Source: Clostridiales bacterium GWD2_32_19
Lineage (GTDB): Bacteria; Bacillota; Clostridia; Lachnospirales; UBA12420
Assembly: GCA_001795385.1 (NCBI GenBank)
Contig: MGOU01000022.1
Coordinates: forward strand, 1 to 33,565
Direction: 5' to 3'
Length of the DNA stretch: 33,565 nt
Every line of letters starts with the position of its first letter. Position 1 is the stretch's first letter. Below the pieces are notes generated by a model that was not told the DNA's origin, did not search any database, and saw nothing but the letters and a program-made list of their open reading frames with translations. The translations under genes were made by a program, and so were the position numbers. This document shows, piece after piece, positions 1 to 9,933 of this stretch.

Positions 1-2
1 TA

Positions 3-1551
<1,549 letters not shown>

Positions 1552-1577
1552 GTGACTAATGTCTAAATAAAAACTTA

Positions 1578-1620
1578 AGTGAGGGTTCCCCTTTTGCCAA
1601 AGAGGGGTAGAGGGATTCTG
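1578..1620. repeat. Short GC-rich hairpin repeat between atpA and atpG
   Basis: A GC-rich block inside an otherwise AT-rich gap. Positions 1588-1607 fold into an 8-bp stem (CCCCTTTT / AAGAGGGG, one G-T pair) with a GCCA loop. Its style, CCCC and GGGG arms with a trailing AGGG, resembles the elements at 26665-26705, 27024-27096 and 31288-31307. It is probably one member of a dispersed non-coding repeat family; I see no ORF in it. Confidence 0.55.
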
Positions 1621-1668
1621 TTTTCTTAATCCCTAATCCAAAATAACTAACACCGGAGGTGTTTAATC

Positions 1669-2529
1669 TTGGCTTCGATGAGAGATATAAAAGGAAGAAT
1701 AAAAAGTATAAAAAGCACTAAACAAATTACAAAAGCGATGATGCTAGTTTCTTCGGTAAAACTTCAGAAGGAAAGAGCAAAGTTTGAAAAAAACAAATCT
1801 TATGTGGCGAAAATGAAAGATGTTATAGTTTCGATAGCTGAAAGTAGTAAAAGTATCGAAAGTGTATATTTGAAAAATCCTACAAAAATAAAGAAAATTG
1901 CATATATAGTTATAACTTCGGATAGAGGATTATGCGGGGGATATAACCAAAATGTATTTAAAGAAATTATGAAGGTAAGAAACAAAGATAAGGAAGAAAC
2001 TTATTTTGCAATAGGTAGGAAAGTAAAAATGTTTCTGTCAAGGCAGAATATGCATATTGAAAAGTCATATTCTGGAATATCAGAAGGACCTCAGTATAGC
2101 GATGCAAAAGGCATAGGCGAGATTGCAATAAAGATGTATAAAGAGGGAGAATTTGACGAATTAAAGTTGATTTATACTTCTTTTCATTCTATTATAAATC
2201 AAGAGGTTGTCACATATGACTTACTTCCTATAAAAATAGAAAAACTTGAAAAAGTAGAAGAAAAATACAAATCAGAACTCTATTTCGAGCCTTCTAATGA
2301 TGTAGTATTTGACTATCTTATTCCAAAATATATTTATAGCATCTTATATGGCTCAATGATTGAATCCTCTGTATGTGAAGAAGCTTCACGTATGACAGCT
2401 ATGGATAATGCCACAGAAAATGCTAATGAGATTATTGATGGTCTTACATTGAAATTCAATAGAGTGCGTCAAGCAGCTATTACAAAGGAACTAACAGAAA
2501 TAGTAAGCGGTGCAAATGCATTACAGTAA
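1669..2529 (+). CDS. atpG: F1Fo ATP synthase subunit gamma
   Basis: Central rotating stalk of F1, coupling Fo rotation to catalysis in the alpha/beta ring. The N-terminus MASMRDIKGRIKSIKSTKQI and the C-terminal segment MTAMDNATENANEII with the following long helix are both family hallmarks. At 286 aa it is full length. The start is TTG at 1669, eight nt after GGAGGT (1655-1660). The alternative ATG at 1678 would remove only three residues and is too far from that site. It is second in the atp operon, 28 nt before atpD. Confidence 0.97.
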   Translation: MASMRDIKGRIKSIKSTKQITKAMMLVSSVKLQKERAKFEKNKSYVAKMKDVIVSIAESSKSIESVYLKNPTKIKKIAYIVITSDRGLCGGYNQNVFKEIMKVRNKDKEETYFAIGRKVKMFLSRQNMHIEKSYSGISEGPQYSDAKGIGEIAIKMYKEGEFDELKLIYTSFHSIINQEVVTYDLLPIKIEKLEKVEEKYKSELYFEPSNDVVFDYLIPKYIYSILYGSMIESSVCEEASRMTAMDNATENANEIIDGLTLKFNRVRQAAITKELTEIVSGANALQ

Positions 2530-2557
2530 AATAGTATGAAAGAAAGGAGTGAAATGA

Positions 2558-3958
<1,401 letters not shown>

Positions 3959-3976
3959 TATAAAGCGGGTGAAAAT

Positions 3977-4384
3977 ATGAGTGATAAGAAATTAAGATTA
4001 CAAATATCAACTCCAGATAGAGATTTTTATGATGATGATGTCGATATGGTAGTAGTAAAAAGTGTCACGGGGGAAATGGGTATACTACCACATCACTTGG
4101 CACTTGCGACTATACTCGACATAGGAAGTCTAAAAATAAAGAGTGGAAATGTGGATAAGCTTGCAATTCTAAATGGTGGCTTTATGGAAATAAAAAACAA
4201 TACAGTTAGCATACTAACTGACAGTGCAGAATGGCCTGAAGAAATCGATATTGAAAGAGCGAAACAAGCCAAAGAAAGAGCAGAGGAAAGACTACGAGCA
4301 AGAGATGCTGATATAGATTTCGATCGTGCGGAGTTTGCACTTAAGAAGGCAATTAATAGAATAAAAAATTTAGAGAATAGATAA
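3977..4384 (+). CDS. atpC: F1Fo ATP synthase subunit epsilon
   Basis: Regulatory subunit of the central stalk. An N-terminal beta-sandwich (about residues 1-85, including VKSVTGEMGILPHHLALAT) is followed by a charged C-terminal helical hairpin that can inhibit ATP hydrolysis. At 135 aa it has the normal length. It is the last gene of the atp operon, and its stop codon is overlapped by the terminator hairpin. Confidence 0.96.
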   Translation: MSDKKLRLQISTPDRDFYDDDVDMVVVKSVTGEMGILPHHLALATILDIGSLKIKSGNVDKLAILNGGFMEIKNNTVSILTDSAEWPEEIDIERAKQAKERAEERLRARDADIDFDRAEFALKKAINRIKNLENR

Positions 4385-4406
4385 TAAATTTATTCTCTTT
4401 TTTTTA
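4372..4406 (+). terminator. Terminator of the atp operon
   Basis: Arms AGAGAATA (4372-4379) and TATTCTCT (4391-4398) pair around an 11-nt loop and run into a nine-T tract. The hairpin begins in the last codons of atpC, a compact arrangement typical of Rho-independent termination. Confidence 0.8.
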
Positions 4407-4430
4407 TTTACTAGGAAAGTGCTCCGATTT

Positions 4431-4501
4431 TGTCATTGCGAGGAACGAAGCAATCCCTCTTTTGCTTATAAAACGAGATTGCTTCGTACCTCGCAATGAC
4501 A
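4431..4501. repeat. Long palindromic intergenic repeat (TCATTGCGAGG type)
   Basis: The left arm 4431-4455 and right arm 4477-4501 are 25-nt inverted complements with one mismatch, separated by 21 nt. The core TCATTGCGAGGAACGAAGC belongs to a palindrome that I recall as dispersed in many unrelated bacterial genomes. The DNA is much richer in GC than its surroundings and sits between the atp terminator and the recN promoter, a typical neutral landing place. Whether it is mobile or merely a transcribed hairpin cannot be told from one copy. Confidence 0.8.
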
Positions 4502-4568
4502 GTAGAGGGTAGTGATTCGATGGCGACAAACGTGCGATAGCACATTTTTTATTCAAATACAGCATATG

Positions 4569-4597
4569 TTGCATTTTTTTTGTAATTATGATATTAT
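4569..4597 (+). promoter_or_regulatory. Probable SigA promoter for recN
   Basis: TTGCAT (4569-4574), a 17-nt spacer and TATTAT (4592-4597), with a TG extension one base before the -10. It lies 89 nt before the recN start. No obvious LexA-type inverted GAAC/GTTC box is seen, so SOS control is not supported here. Confidence 0.5.
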
Positions 4598-4685
4598 TTA
4601 TAAAAGGGAAGTATGAGATTTTGAGGATTTCCATTTATACTTGTTTATTAAGAAAGTGGAAAAGAAAGATAGAGGTGTGAATATA

Positions 4686-6371
4686 ATGCTTAGTTACATT
4701 AACATAAAAAATATGGGACTTATAGAGGAGTTGTCGCTTGAGTTAAATGACGGGCTTAATATACTTACTGGTGAGACAGGAGTTGGTAAGTCTATAATAA
4801 TTAACTCTATTAACTTTGGCCTTGGTGGTCGTGTGAATAAAGACTTAATACGGCAGGGATGTGAATTTGGGTATGTGGAGCTAATGTTTCAAGTTAAAGA
4901 AAGCATGGCTAGTGAAATAGAAACTTTGTTTAATATAAAAATTGAAAACAATGAACTTCTAGTGTCTAGAAAAATAATAGATAGTGGTAAAAATATATGC
5001 AAGGTAAATGGTGAAACTACAACAACTAGCATGCTACAAAGTATGACAGATTATCTAATTGATATACATGGACAACATGAGCATCAATCGCTAATGAATG
5101 CTAAAAAGCATATAAATATATTGGATCAGTTTTGCGAAAGAGATCTTATAGGATTAAAAGAGATATTGGGGAAACATTGTGAAAAATATAATGTGATAAA
5201 AAAGCAACTAAATTTATTAATAGGAAACGATACAGATAGGGAAAGAAAAATAGATTTGATAAAATATCAAATAGATGAGATAAGTGCTGCAAAATTACTA
5301 GAAAATGAAGAGGAAGAGTTAAATGAAAAAAGAAAGATACTCGGAAGCTCAGAAAAACTGATGAATGGTATAGGAAAGGTGTATAAAATATTATATGACG
5401 AGCCTTCAATTATTGATCAAACAGGCAAGTGTGTTTCAGAACTTGAGTATCTGGGATCTATAGATGAGACAATAAAAGAATATCATACAATGTTAAAAGA
5501 AGCATATATACAGATGGAAGAGGTAGCAAGTAGTGTTAGGGAATATTCTGAGAATATAGAACATAGCCCAGAGAGTATCAATAAAGTTGAACGAAGACTT
5601 GATATAATATATAGTTTGAAAAGAAAATATGGATCAAGTATAGCTGAAATACTCTCATATAGTGATGAGATACAAGCCGAACTTGATTTTATAGCTGGTA
5701 GTGAAGAAAATATTGCAAAACTAAAGCAAGAGCAAATTAAAATAGAAGAAGAAATACAAGATTTATGTGAGCAAATATCATGTATAAGGAAACAAAGCGC
5801 AACGAATATAAAAGAAAAAATAGAACAAATATTAAATGATTTGGAAATGAAAAATGTAAGATTTGAGCCTGATTTTAAGAGAAAACAAAATTTTGATAAA
5901 AACGGATATGATGAAGTGGAATTTTTGTTTTCGGCAAACAAGGGTGAGAAAGTAAAACAGCTAGACAAGATAGCTTCAGGTGGAGAAATGTCAAGAGTAA
6001 TGCTCGCGATAAAAACAGTGCTTGCAGATACGGATAATATAGAAACCCTAATATTTGACGAGATAGATACTGGGATAAGTGGATACACAGCACAAAAAGT
6101 AGCTGAAAAGATGGCATTACTATCTAAAAAACACCAACTAATATGTATAACTCACTTACCACAAATAGCTGCAATGGCAGATTATCACTACAATATAAAC
6201 AAAAATAGTGAAAATGATAAAACTGTTACGAATGTAAAACTATTGAATGAAAATGATATAATTAACGAATTAGCGAGATTAATCACAGGTGCAGAAACGA
6301 CAGAAATCACAATAAAACATGCAGAAGAAATGAAGGAACAAGCGAGTAGGGTTAAGCAGAGTTTAAACTAA
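4686..6371 (+). CDS. recN: DNA repair protein RecN (SMC-like ATPase)
   Basis: SMC-family protein that acts early at double-strand breaks. The Walker A motif GETGVGKS is at residues 29-36 (Val where Ala is usual). Two long coiled-coil segments fill about residues 150-370. The signature ASGGEMSRVMLAIK and Walker B LIFDEIDTGISG follow, then the D-loop histidine region ICITHLPQIAAMADYH. The frame is open upstream to a TTG at 4641, but the ATG at 4686 has AGAGGTG eight nt before it and gives the standard N-terminus MLSYINIKNMGLIEEL, so the true length is about 561 aa. The dGTPase gene follows 19 nt later, probably in one transcript. Confidence 0.96.
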   Translation: MLSYINIKNMGLIEELSLELNDGLNILTGETGVGKSIIINSINFGLGGRVNKDLIRQGCEFGYVELMFQVKESMASEIETLFNIKIENNELLVSRKIIDSGKNICKVNGETTTTSMLQSMTDYLIDIHGQHEHQSLMNAKKHINILDQFCERDLIGLKEILGKHCEKYNVIKKQLNLLIGNDTDRERKIDLIKYQIDEISAAKLLENEEEELNEKRKILGSSEKLMNGIGKVYKILYDEPSIIDQTGKCVSELEYLGSIDETIKEYHTMLKEAYIQMEEVASSVREYSENIEHSPESINKVERRLDIIYSLKRKYGSSIAEILSYSDEIQAELDFIAGSEENIAKLKQEQIKIEEEIQDLCEQISCIRKQSATNIKEKIEQILNDLEMKNVRFEPDFKRKQNFDKNGYDEVEFLFSANKGEKVKQLDKIASGGEMSRVMLAIKTVLADTDNIETLIFDEIDTGISGYTAQKVAEKMALLSKKHQLICITHLPQIAAMADYHYNINKNSENDKTVTNVKLLNENDIINELARLITGAETTEITIKHAEEMKEQASRVKQSLN

Positions 6372-6390
6372 TTAAAATGGAGGTGTAGTG

Positions 6391-7401
6391 ATGAACATCA
6401 GAGAAATGCAAGAGCAAAATGAGTTTAAAACATTGAGTCAGTATGCAACACATAGTGTAAAAAGCCAAGGCAGGAAAAATGAACTAGAAAAGTGTACTAT
6501 GAGAACTGATTTTCAAAGAGATAGGGATAGGATAATACATAGCAAAGCTTTTCGGAGGCTTATGTATAAAACACAAGTGTTTTTAATGCCGGAAGGTGAT
6601 CATTATAGGAATAGGTTGCTTCACACTATGGAAGTAAAGCAAATAGCTTGTGGGATAGCTACTGCATTAAGACTAAATGTAGATTTAACAGAAGCTATTG
6701 CACTTGGGCATGATTTGGGACACACACCATTTGGACATAGCGGAGAACATGTTCTTTCTCAACTTTGTAGTTTTGGTTTCGAGCATAATGAGCAAAGCAT
6801 AAGGGTTGTAGAAGTATTAGAAAACGACGGTGAAGGCTTAAATCTTATGTATGAGGTACTAGATGGAATACTTAATCACCAAACTAGAGGGGAACCGTCA
6901 ACGCTTGAAGGTAAAGTAGTCCAGATATCTGATAAAATAGCCTATATAAATCATGATATTGAAGATGCTATAAGGGCGAATATAATAAAAGAAGAAGAAT
7001 TGCCTAAAGAATATATACAGCTAATAGGGCAAGATAAACGGGAAAGAATACATAGAATGATTGCAGATATAGTAACAAATAGCTATGAAAGGTCTGATAT
7101 TATTATAGGTCATGATATGAAGGATACTATTTATAAAGTTAGGGAGTTTATGTTTAAAAAGGTATACATAGGTTCGAAGGCAAAAGTAGAAGAGAAAAAG
7201 GCTAAAAACTTGATAGAAAGTTTATTTAATTATTATATGGAAGATAATAGCGAGGTAGAGGAACATTTTGAGTTGATTTTAAGTAAACATGAAATGACTA
7301 AAGAACGAATGGTTTGCGACTACATAGCCGGAATGACCGATAGATTTGCGGTTAGGAAATTCAATGAATATTTTGTGCCAAAATCATGGGATGTATATTA
7401 G
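6391..7401 (+). CDS. dgt: dGTPase-like HD-domain triphosphohydrolase
   Basis: HD-superfamily metal-dependent phosphohydrolase. Family members cleave dNTPs to the nucleoside and triphosphate, trimming dNTP pools. The motifs appear in order: RDRDRIIHSKAFRRL, the first metal His in HYRNRLLHTMEV, the HD pair in ALGHDLGHTPFGHSGE, and the distal Asp in KIAYINHDIEDAI. At 336 aa it is of the short Gram-positive type rather than the long E. coli form. I prefer the ATG at 6391 (7 nt from GGAGG) over the GTG at 6388. It probably shares a transcript with recN, and both act in DNA maintenance. The substrate preference cannot be read from the sequence. Confidence 0.9.
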   Translation: MNIREMQEQNEFKTLSQYATHSVKSQGRKNELEKCTMRTDFQRDRDRIIHSKAFRRLMYKTQVFLMPEGDHYRNRLLHTMEVKQIACGIATALRLNVDLTEAIALGHDLGHTPFGHSGEHVLSQLCSFGFEHNEQSIRVVEVLENDGEGLNLMYEVLDGILNHQTRGEPSTLEGKVVQISDKIAYINHDIEDAIRANIIKEEELPKEYIQLIGQDKRERIHRMIADIVTNSYERSDIIIGHDMKDTIYKVREFMFKKVYIGSKAKVEEKKAKNLIESLFNYYMEDNSEVEEHFELILSKHEMTKERMVCDYIAGMTDRFAVRKFNEYFVPKSWDVY

Positions 7402-7418
7402 TTCATAATTTACAATTA

Positions 7419-7455
7419 AAATAGGAGCCTCTTTCAACGAAAGAGGCTCCTATTT
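7419..7455. terminator. Bidirectional terminator between convergent genes
   Basis: Perfect 16-bp arms (7419-7434 and 7440-7455) close a 5-nt CAACG loop. A-rich and T-rich ends on both sides allow termination of dgt on the plus strand and run-in from the minus-strand gene at 7463-8083. Confidence 0.85.
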
Positions 7456-7462
7456 GTAAAAA

Positions 7463-8083
7463 TCAGAAATTATTTAAACGTTCTTCCTTTATTTTAATGT
7501 TTCTATGTACATGAGGTTTTTTGTCAAATCCCCACATAGTAATAGAATAGTCAAGTCCTTCAATCTCCACACAAACTCCAAAGCTAAAGCTTAATGATAC
7601 TATAAGTAGGTCATGATGAAGTTCGGTATCTAAAACATCAAGTATTTTGGGAAAAAGACTCCAAAACTTGCTTAAAGGCATCTTAACTGCTCCAATTTCG
7701 CTATCATAGTCATGAAAAATAGCGACTTCTCTATTCATCATATCAACCATTTTAGGTTTTAATGATTTAAGCTTTTCTATAACTTCATCATATGTATCAA
7801 TAAACTCAGAAAGTTCATGATGGGAAAATATATATTTATAAGCTTTATGCTTAAACTTTTTTGTAAGAATAACATCTATAAAATCATTTGAAGATAGAGG
7901 AACACCTAAATATGTTCCGAAATGCTCTACAAAATCTCTTGCAGTTTCTATTTGTACAACACTAGTTCTAATGGTATTTAATCTTTTGTTTAAATCAGTA
8001 TTTTTAGAGATTACTGCTAAAAGTTCATCAGTTTGTTCATCAACGGTCTTTGGCATAGTATATTTTTTGAATAATGAAAACAT
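7463..8083 (-). CDS. Uncharacterised 206-aa protein
   Basis: I do not recognise this protein. It is a single complete ORF with a clear AAAGGAG site on the minus strand (about 8093-8099) and a terminator directly after it. No signal peptide, membrane helix or cysteine cluster is visible. The first two thirds look mainly helical and charged (residues 10-125). The last third is more hydrophobic, with a probable beta segment LLIVSLSFSFGVCVEIEGL and a basic tail with PHVHRNIKIKEERLNNF. It is the only sizeable minus-strand gene in the window, facing dgt and divergent from the methyltransferase gene. Codon use looks like its neighbours. It is likely cytoplasmic; I assign no function. Confidence 0.8.
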   Translation of the reverse strand: MFSLFKKYTMPKTVDEQTDELLAVISKNTDLNKRLNTIRTSVVQIETARDFVEHFGTYLGVPLSSNDFIDVILTKKFKHKAYKYIFSHHELSEFIDTYDEVIEKLKSLKPKMVDMMNREVAIFHDYDSEIGAVKMPLSKFWSLFPKILDVLDTELHHDLLIVSLSFSFGVCVEIEGLDYSITMWGFDKKPHVHRNIKIKEERLNNF

Positions 8084-8362
8084 TTAGAACATCTCCTTTA
8101 CTTAGTTTATAATATATAGCTGACAATTTACAGCTAATGTAAGATTAAAATTAGTATACCAATTATATAGGAAAAAAAATAAAATTACAATACAAATTGT
8201 GTAAAAAATTGAAATTTATTTAAATTTCTAGACTAGTAAAATCAAAAAAATATGGTATAATAAAAAAGTACAAATAACAGATGACAAATAACAAAGTACA
8301 AAGTAAAAAGAACAAAGAAGAGATAATAAATGAAAGATAAATAAATAGAATGGAGTGATTTT
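8084..8362. other. Divergent intergenic region, 279 nt
   Basis: Very AT-rich spacer between two divergent genes. It holds the minus-strand ribosome binding site near 8093-8099, a 6-bp inverted repeat TAGCTG/CAGCTA (8117-8122 and 8131-8136), the extended -10 box near 8253-8261, and a T-poor leader with a repeated ACAAATAACA at 8270-8279 and 8284-8293. No ORF is supported. Confidence 0.6.
8253..8261 (+). promoter_or_regulatory. Extended -10 promoter for the methyltransferase gene
   Basis: TGGTATAAT is a perfect extended -10 element. No good -35 hexamer stands 16-18 nt upstream, which extended -10 promoters can tolerate. It would give a leader of roughly 95 nt. Confidence 0.5.
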
Positions 8363-9523
8363 GTGGATAAAATAGAACTAATAGCTACATGTAATTTTGG
8401 TGTTGAATCTGTACTTAAAGAAGAAATAATAAATTTGGGATATGATATACGTAAAGTAGAAGATGGTAGAATAACATTTATGACTGATGTAAGAGGCATA
8501 GCAATGGCCAATATATGGCTTAGAACAGCTGAAAGAATTCATCTGAAGATGGGTGAATTTAGGGCAACTTCTTTTGAAGAACTTTTTCAAAATATAAAAA
8601 AAATAGAATGGGAAAAATGGATAAAAAAGAGCTCTATTTTTCCAGTAAAAAAGGCGGTTTCTATAAAGTCAAGACTACATAGTACGCCTGATGTACAGGC
8701 AATAACAAAAAAGGCAATAGTAGAAAGACTAAAACTTATATATAAAGTTGAATGGCTAGAAGAGACAGGAGAGGAATATCCAATCTATGTTTTTATAAAT
8801 AAAAATGATGTGACAGTTACAATAGATACATCCGGAGATTCTTTATATAAAAGGGGCTATAAAGAAAGACAGTCAGAAGCTTCTATAAAAGAGACTCTTG
8901 CGTCTCTCATGGTTATGCTAACTCCTTGGAGGGCTGAAAGGGAATTAATTGACCCATTTTGTGGAGCCGGAACTATACTTATAGAAGCTGCAATGATAGG
9001 TCTTAATATAGCACCGGGACTCAACAGGAAATTTCCTTTTGAAAATTGGGAACAAATAGATAAGGAAGACTTAAAATTAATAAAAAAGCAAGCTTTTAAT
9101 GGAATAAAAAATACTCTTGACTTTAAACTTCAAGGATATGATATAGATGAAGATGTGCTTAAAATAGCTAGAGAAAATGCAGAAAACGCGGGAGTGTCAG
9201 ACTATATACATTTTCAAAAGAGGGATATGAGAGAAATAAGTAGCAACAAAAAGTATGGTTTCATAATAACAAATCCACCTTACGGTGAGAGAATGGAAGA
9301 TATACCAACGGTAGAAGCATTATATAAAGACATGGGCAAGGCATTTAAAAAACTAGATACATGGTCTTTTTATATAATAACCTCATACGAAGAATTTGAA
9401 AAAAAATTTGGAAAACGTGCGGACAAGAAGAGAAAGCTGTATAATGGTATGATTAAGACAAACTTATATAAATTTAGAGGACCAAAGCCACCGAGGAAGA
9501 CGGATAAAGATAAAAACATGTAG
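8363..9523 (+). CDS. THUMP-domain class I RNA methyltransferase (RlmL/YpsC family)
   Basis: SAM-dependent RNA methyltransferase. The N-terminal part (about residues 40-155) has the THUMP RNA-binding layout. The catalytic part has the SAM motif DPFCGAGT at 197-204, the acidic GYDIDEDVL at about 258-266 and the N6-type catalytic NPPY at 304-307. NPPY points to base-amino methylation, and E. coli RlmL makes m2G2445 in 23S rRNA. At 386 aa it matches single-domain Gram-positive relatives (B. subtilis YpsC) and lacks the second RlmK-like domain of E. coli RlmL. The start is GTG at 8363, seven nt from GGAG. Its stop codon touches the inverted repeat at 9523-9570. Confidence 0.88.
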   Translation: MDKIELIATCNFGVESVLKEEIINLGYDIRKVEDGRITFMTDVRGIAMANIWLRTAERIHLKMGEFRATSFEELFQNIKKIEWEKWIKKSSIFPVKKAVSIKSRLHSTPDVQAITKKAIVERLKLIYKVEWLEETGEEYPIYVFINKNDVTVTIDTSGDSLYKRGYKERQSEASIKETLASLMVMLTPWRAERELIDPFCGAGTILIEAAMIGLNIAPGLNRKFPFENWEQIDKEDLKLIKKQAFNGIKNTLDFKLQGYDIDEDVLKIARENAENAGVSDYIHFQKRDMREISSNKKYGFIITNPPYGERMEDIPTVEALYKDMGKAFKKLDTWSFYIITSYEEFEKKFGKRADKKRKLYNGMIKTNLYKFRGPKPPRKTDKDKNM

Positions 9524-9570
9524 ATAAAACAAAAAAAATGCAGATTTCTCTGCATTTTTTTTGTTTTATC
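9523..9570. terminator. Perfect 22-bp bidirectional terminator
   Basis: The arms 9523-9544 and 9549-9570 are exact inverted complements of 22 nt with a 4-nt TTTC loop, and each contains a run of eight A or T. It starts on the last base of the methyltransferase stop codon, and its right arm contains the stop of the small minus-strand gene. One element thus ends both convergent transcripts. Confidence 0.9.
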
Positions 9571-9715
9571 TACAATCTTGTGTTCCTTGGTCTGCATTAG
9601 TTCTTGTTGAATCTGTAGCACCTGCTGCGCCTTTTGCATTTTTTCCTGAATTTGTCTTATTTGCTCCTGCTGCATTTTGTGTTGAATCCTGTGCGTTATT
9701 TTTGTTTTTAGCCAT
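9566..9715 (-). CDS. Small hydrophilic 49-aa protein, possibly spore-associated
   Basis: A complete 49-codon gene. It has an AAAGGAG-type site upstream of ATG (9713-9715) and a stop at 9566-9568. The product begins MAKNKNNAQDSTQN, is built almost wholly of Ala, Asn, Gly, Thr, Lys, Gln, Ser and Asp, and ends in DCR with a single cysteine. It has no membrane segment and no hydrophobic core, so it should be disordered. The composition recalls gamma-type small acid-soluble spore proteins and other tiny Asn/Gln-rich spore-associated proteins, but I see no diagnostic motif. A weak SigG-like promoter lies upstream. The real start/stop/terminator arrangement argues against a chance ORF. Confidence 0.7.
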   Translation of the reverse strand: MAKNKNNAQDSTQNAAGANKTNSGKNAKGAAGATDSTRTNADQGTQDCR

Positions 9716-9762
9716 ATTTTTAAAGTCTCCTTTCAAAATAAAGTGATTATATTAATCATTAA

Positions 9763-9791
9763 TATTATGAGCATAAAAATTAATATTATCC
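9763..9791 (-). promoter_or_regulatory. Possible forespore-type promoter for the small gene
   Basis: On the minus strand, CATAATA (9763-9769) matches the SigG/SigF-type -10 CATWHTA. It is preceded 17 nt earlier by AGGATA, a partial match to the TGHATR -35 (9787-9792 region). The DNA is AT-rich, so a chance match is quite possible. Confidence 0.25.
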
Positions 9792-9843
9792 TTTGTATTA
9801 AATGGAATTATAGATTTTTTTTAAAGAATAAAGCTTAAAAAAG

Positions 9844-9885
9844 TTGACATACTAATATTTATCTGGTAACATAAATATTGGTAAC
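9844..9885 (+). promoter_or_regulatory. pyk promoter with possible operator
   Basis: TTGACA (9844-9849), a 17-nt spacer and TAACAT (9867-9872) with a TG extension: a strong SigA promoter 62 nt before pyk. The inverted repeat AATATTTA (9854-9861) / TAAATATT (9872-9879) brackets the -10, and TGGTAAC is repeated directly at 9864-9870 and 9879-9885. Both could bind a regulator; none is identified. Confidence 0.75.
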
Positions 9886-9933
9886 AAACAATTTGAAATT
9901 AAATTTCATTTATTATATTGGAGGTAAGAACTT

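Noticed and set aside
4404-4634. 76-aa minus-strand ORF
   Set aside because: It is the translation of the palindromic repeat (LRGTKQS ... IASFLAMTK), a pattern of spurious proteins in databases; no ribosome site or conserved domain.
5483-6088. 201-aa minus-strand ORF inside recN
   Set aside because: Antisense shadow: Ser/Ile/Phe-rich reading of the RecN coding strand, no start signal, and RecN is intact.
8268-8305. Short repeated ACAAATAACA words as a CRISPR or iteron array
   Set aside because: Only two copies of 10 nt, without uniform spacers; low-complexity leader DNA.
9370-9746. ORFs overlapping the small gene (101 aa minus strand; 61 aa plus strand)
   Set aside because: The 101-aa frame runs through the perfect terminator and into antisense of the methyltransferase; the 61-aa frame is antisense of the 49-aa gene. 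Only the 49-aa frame has a proper ribosome site and stop.
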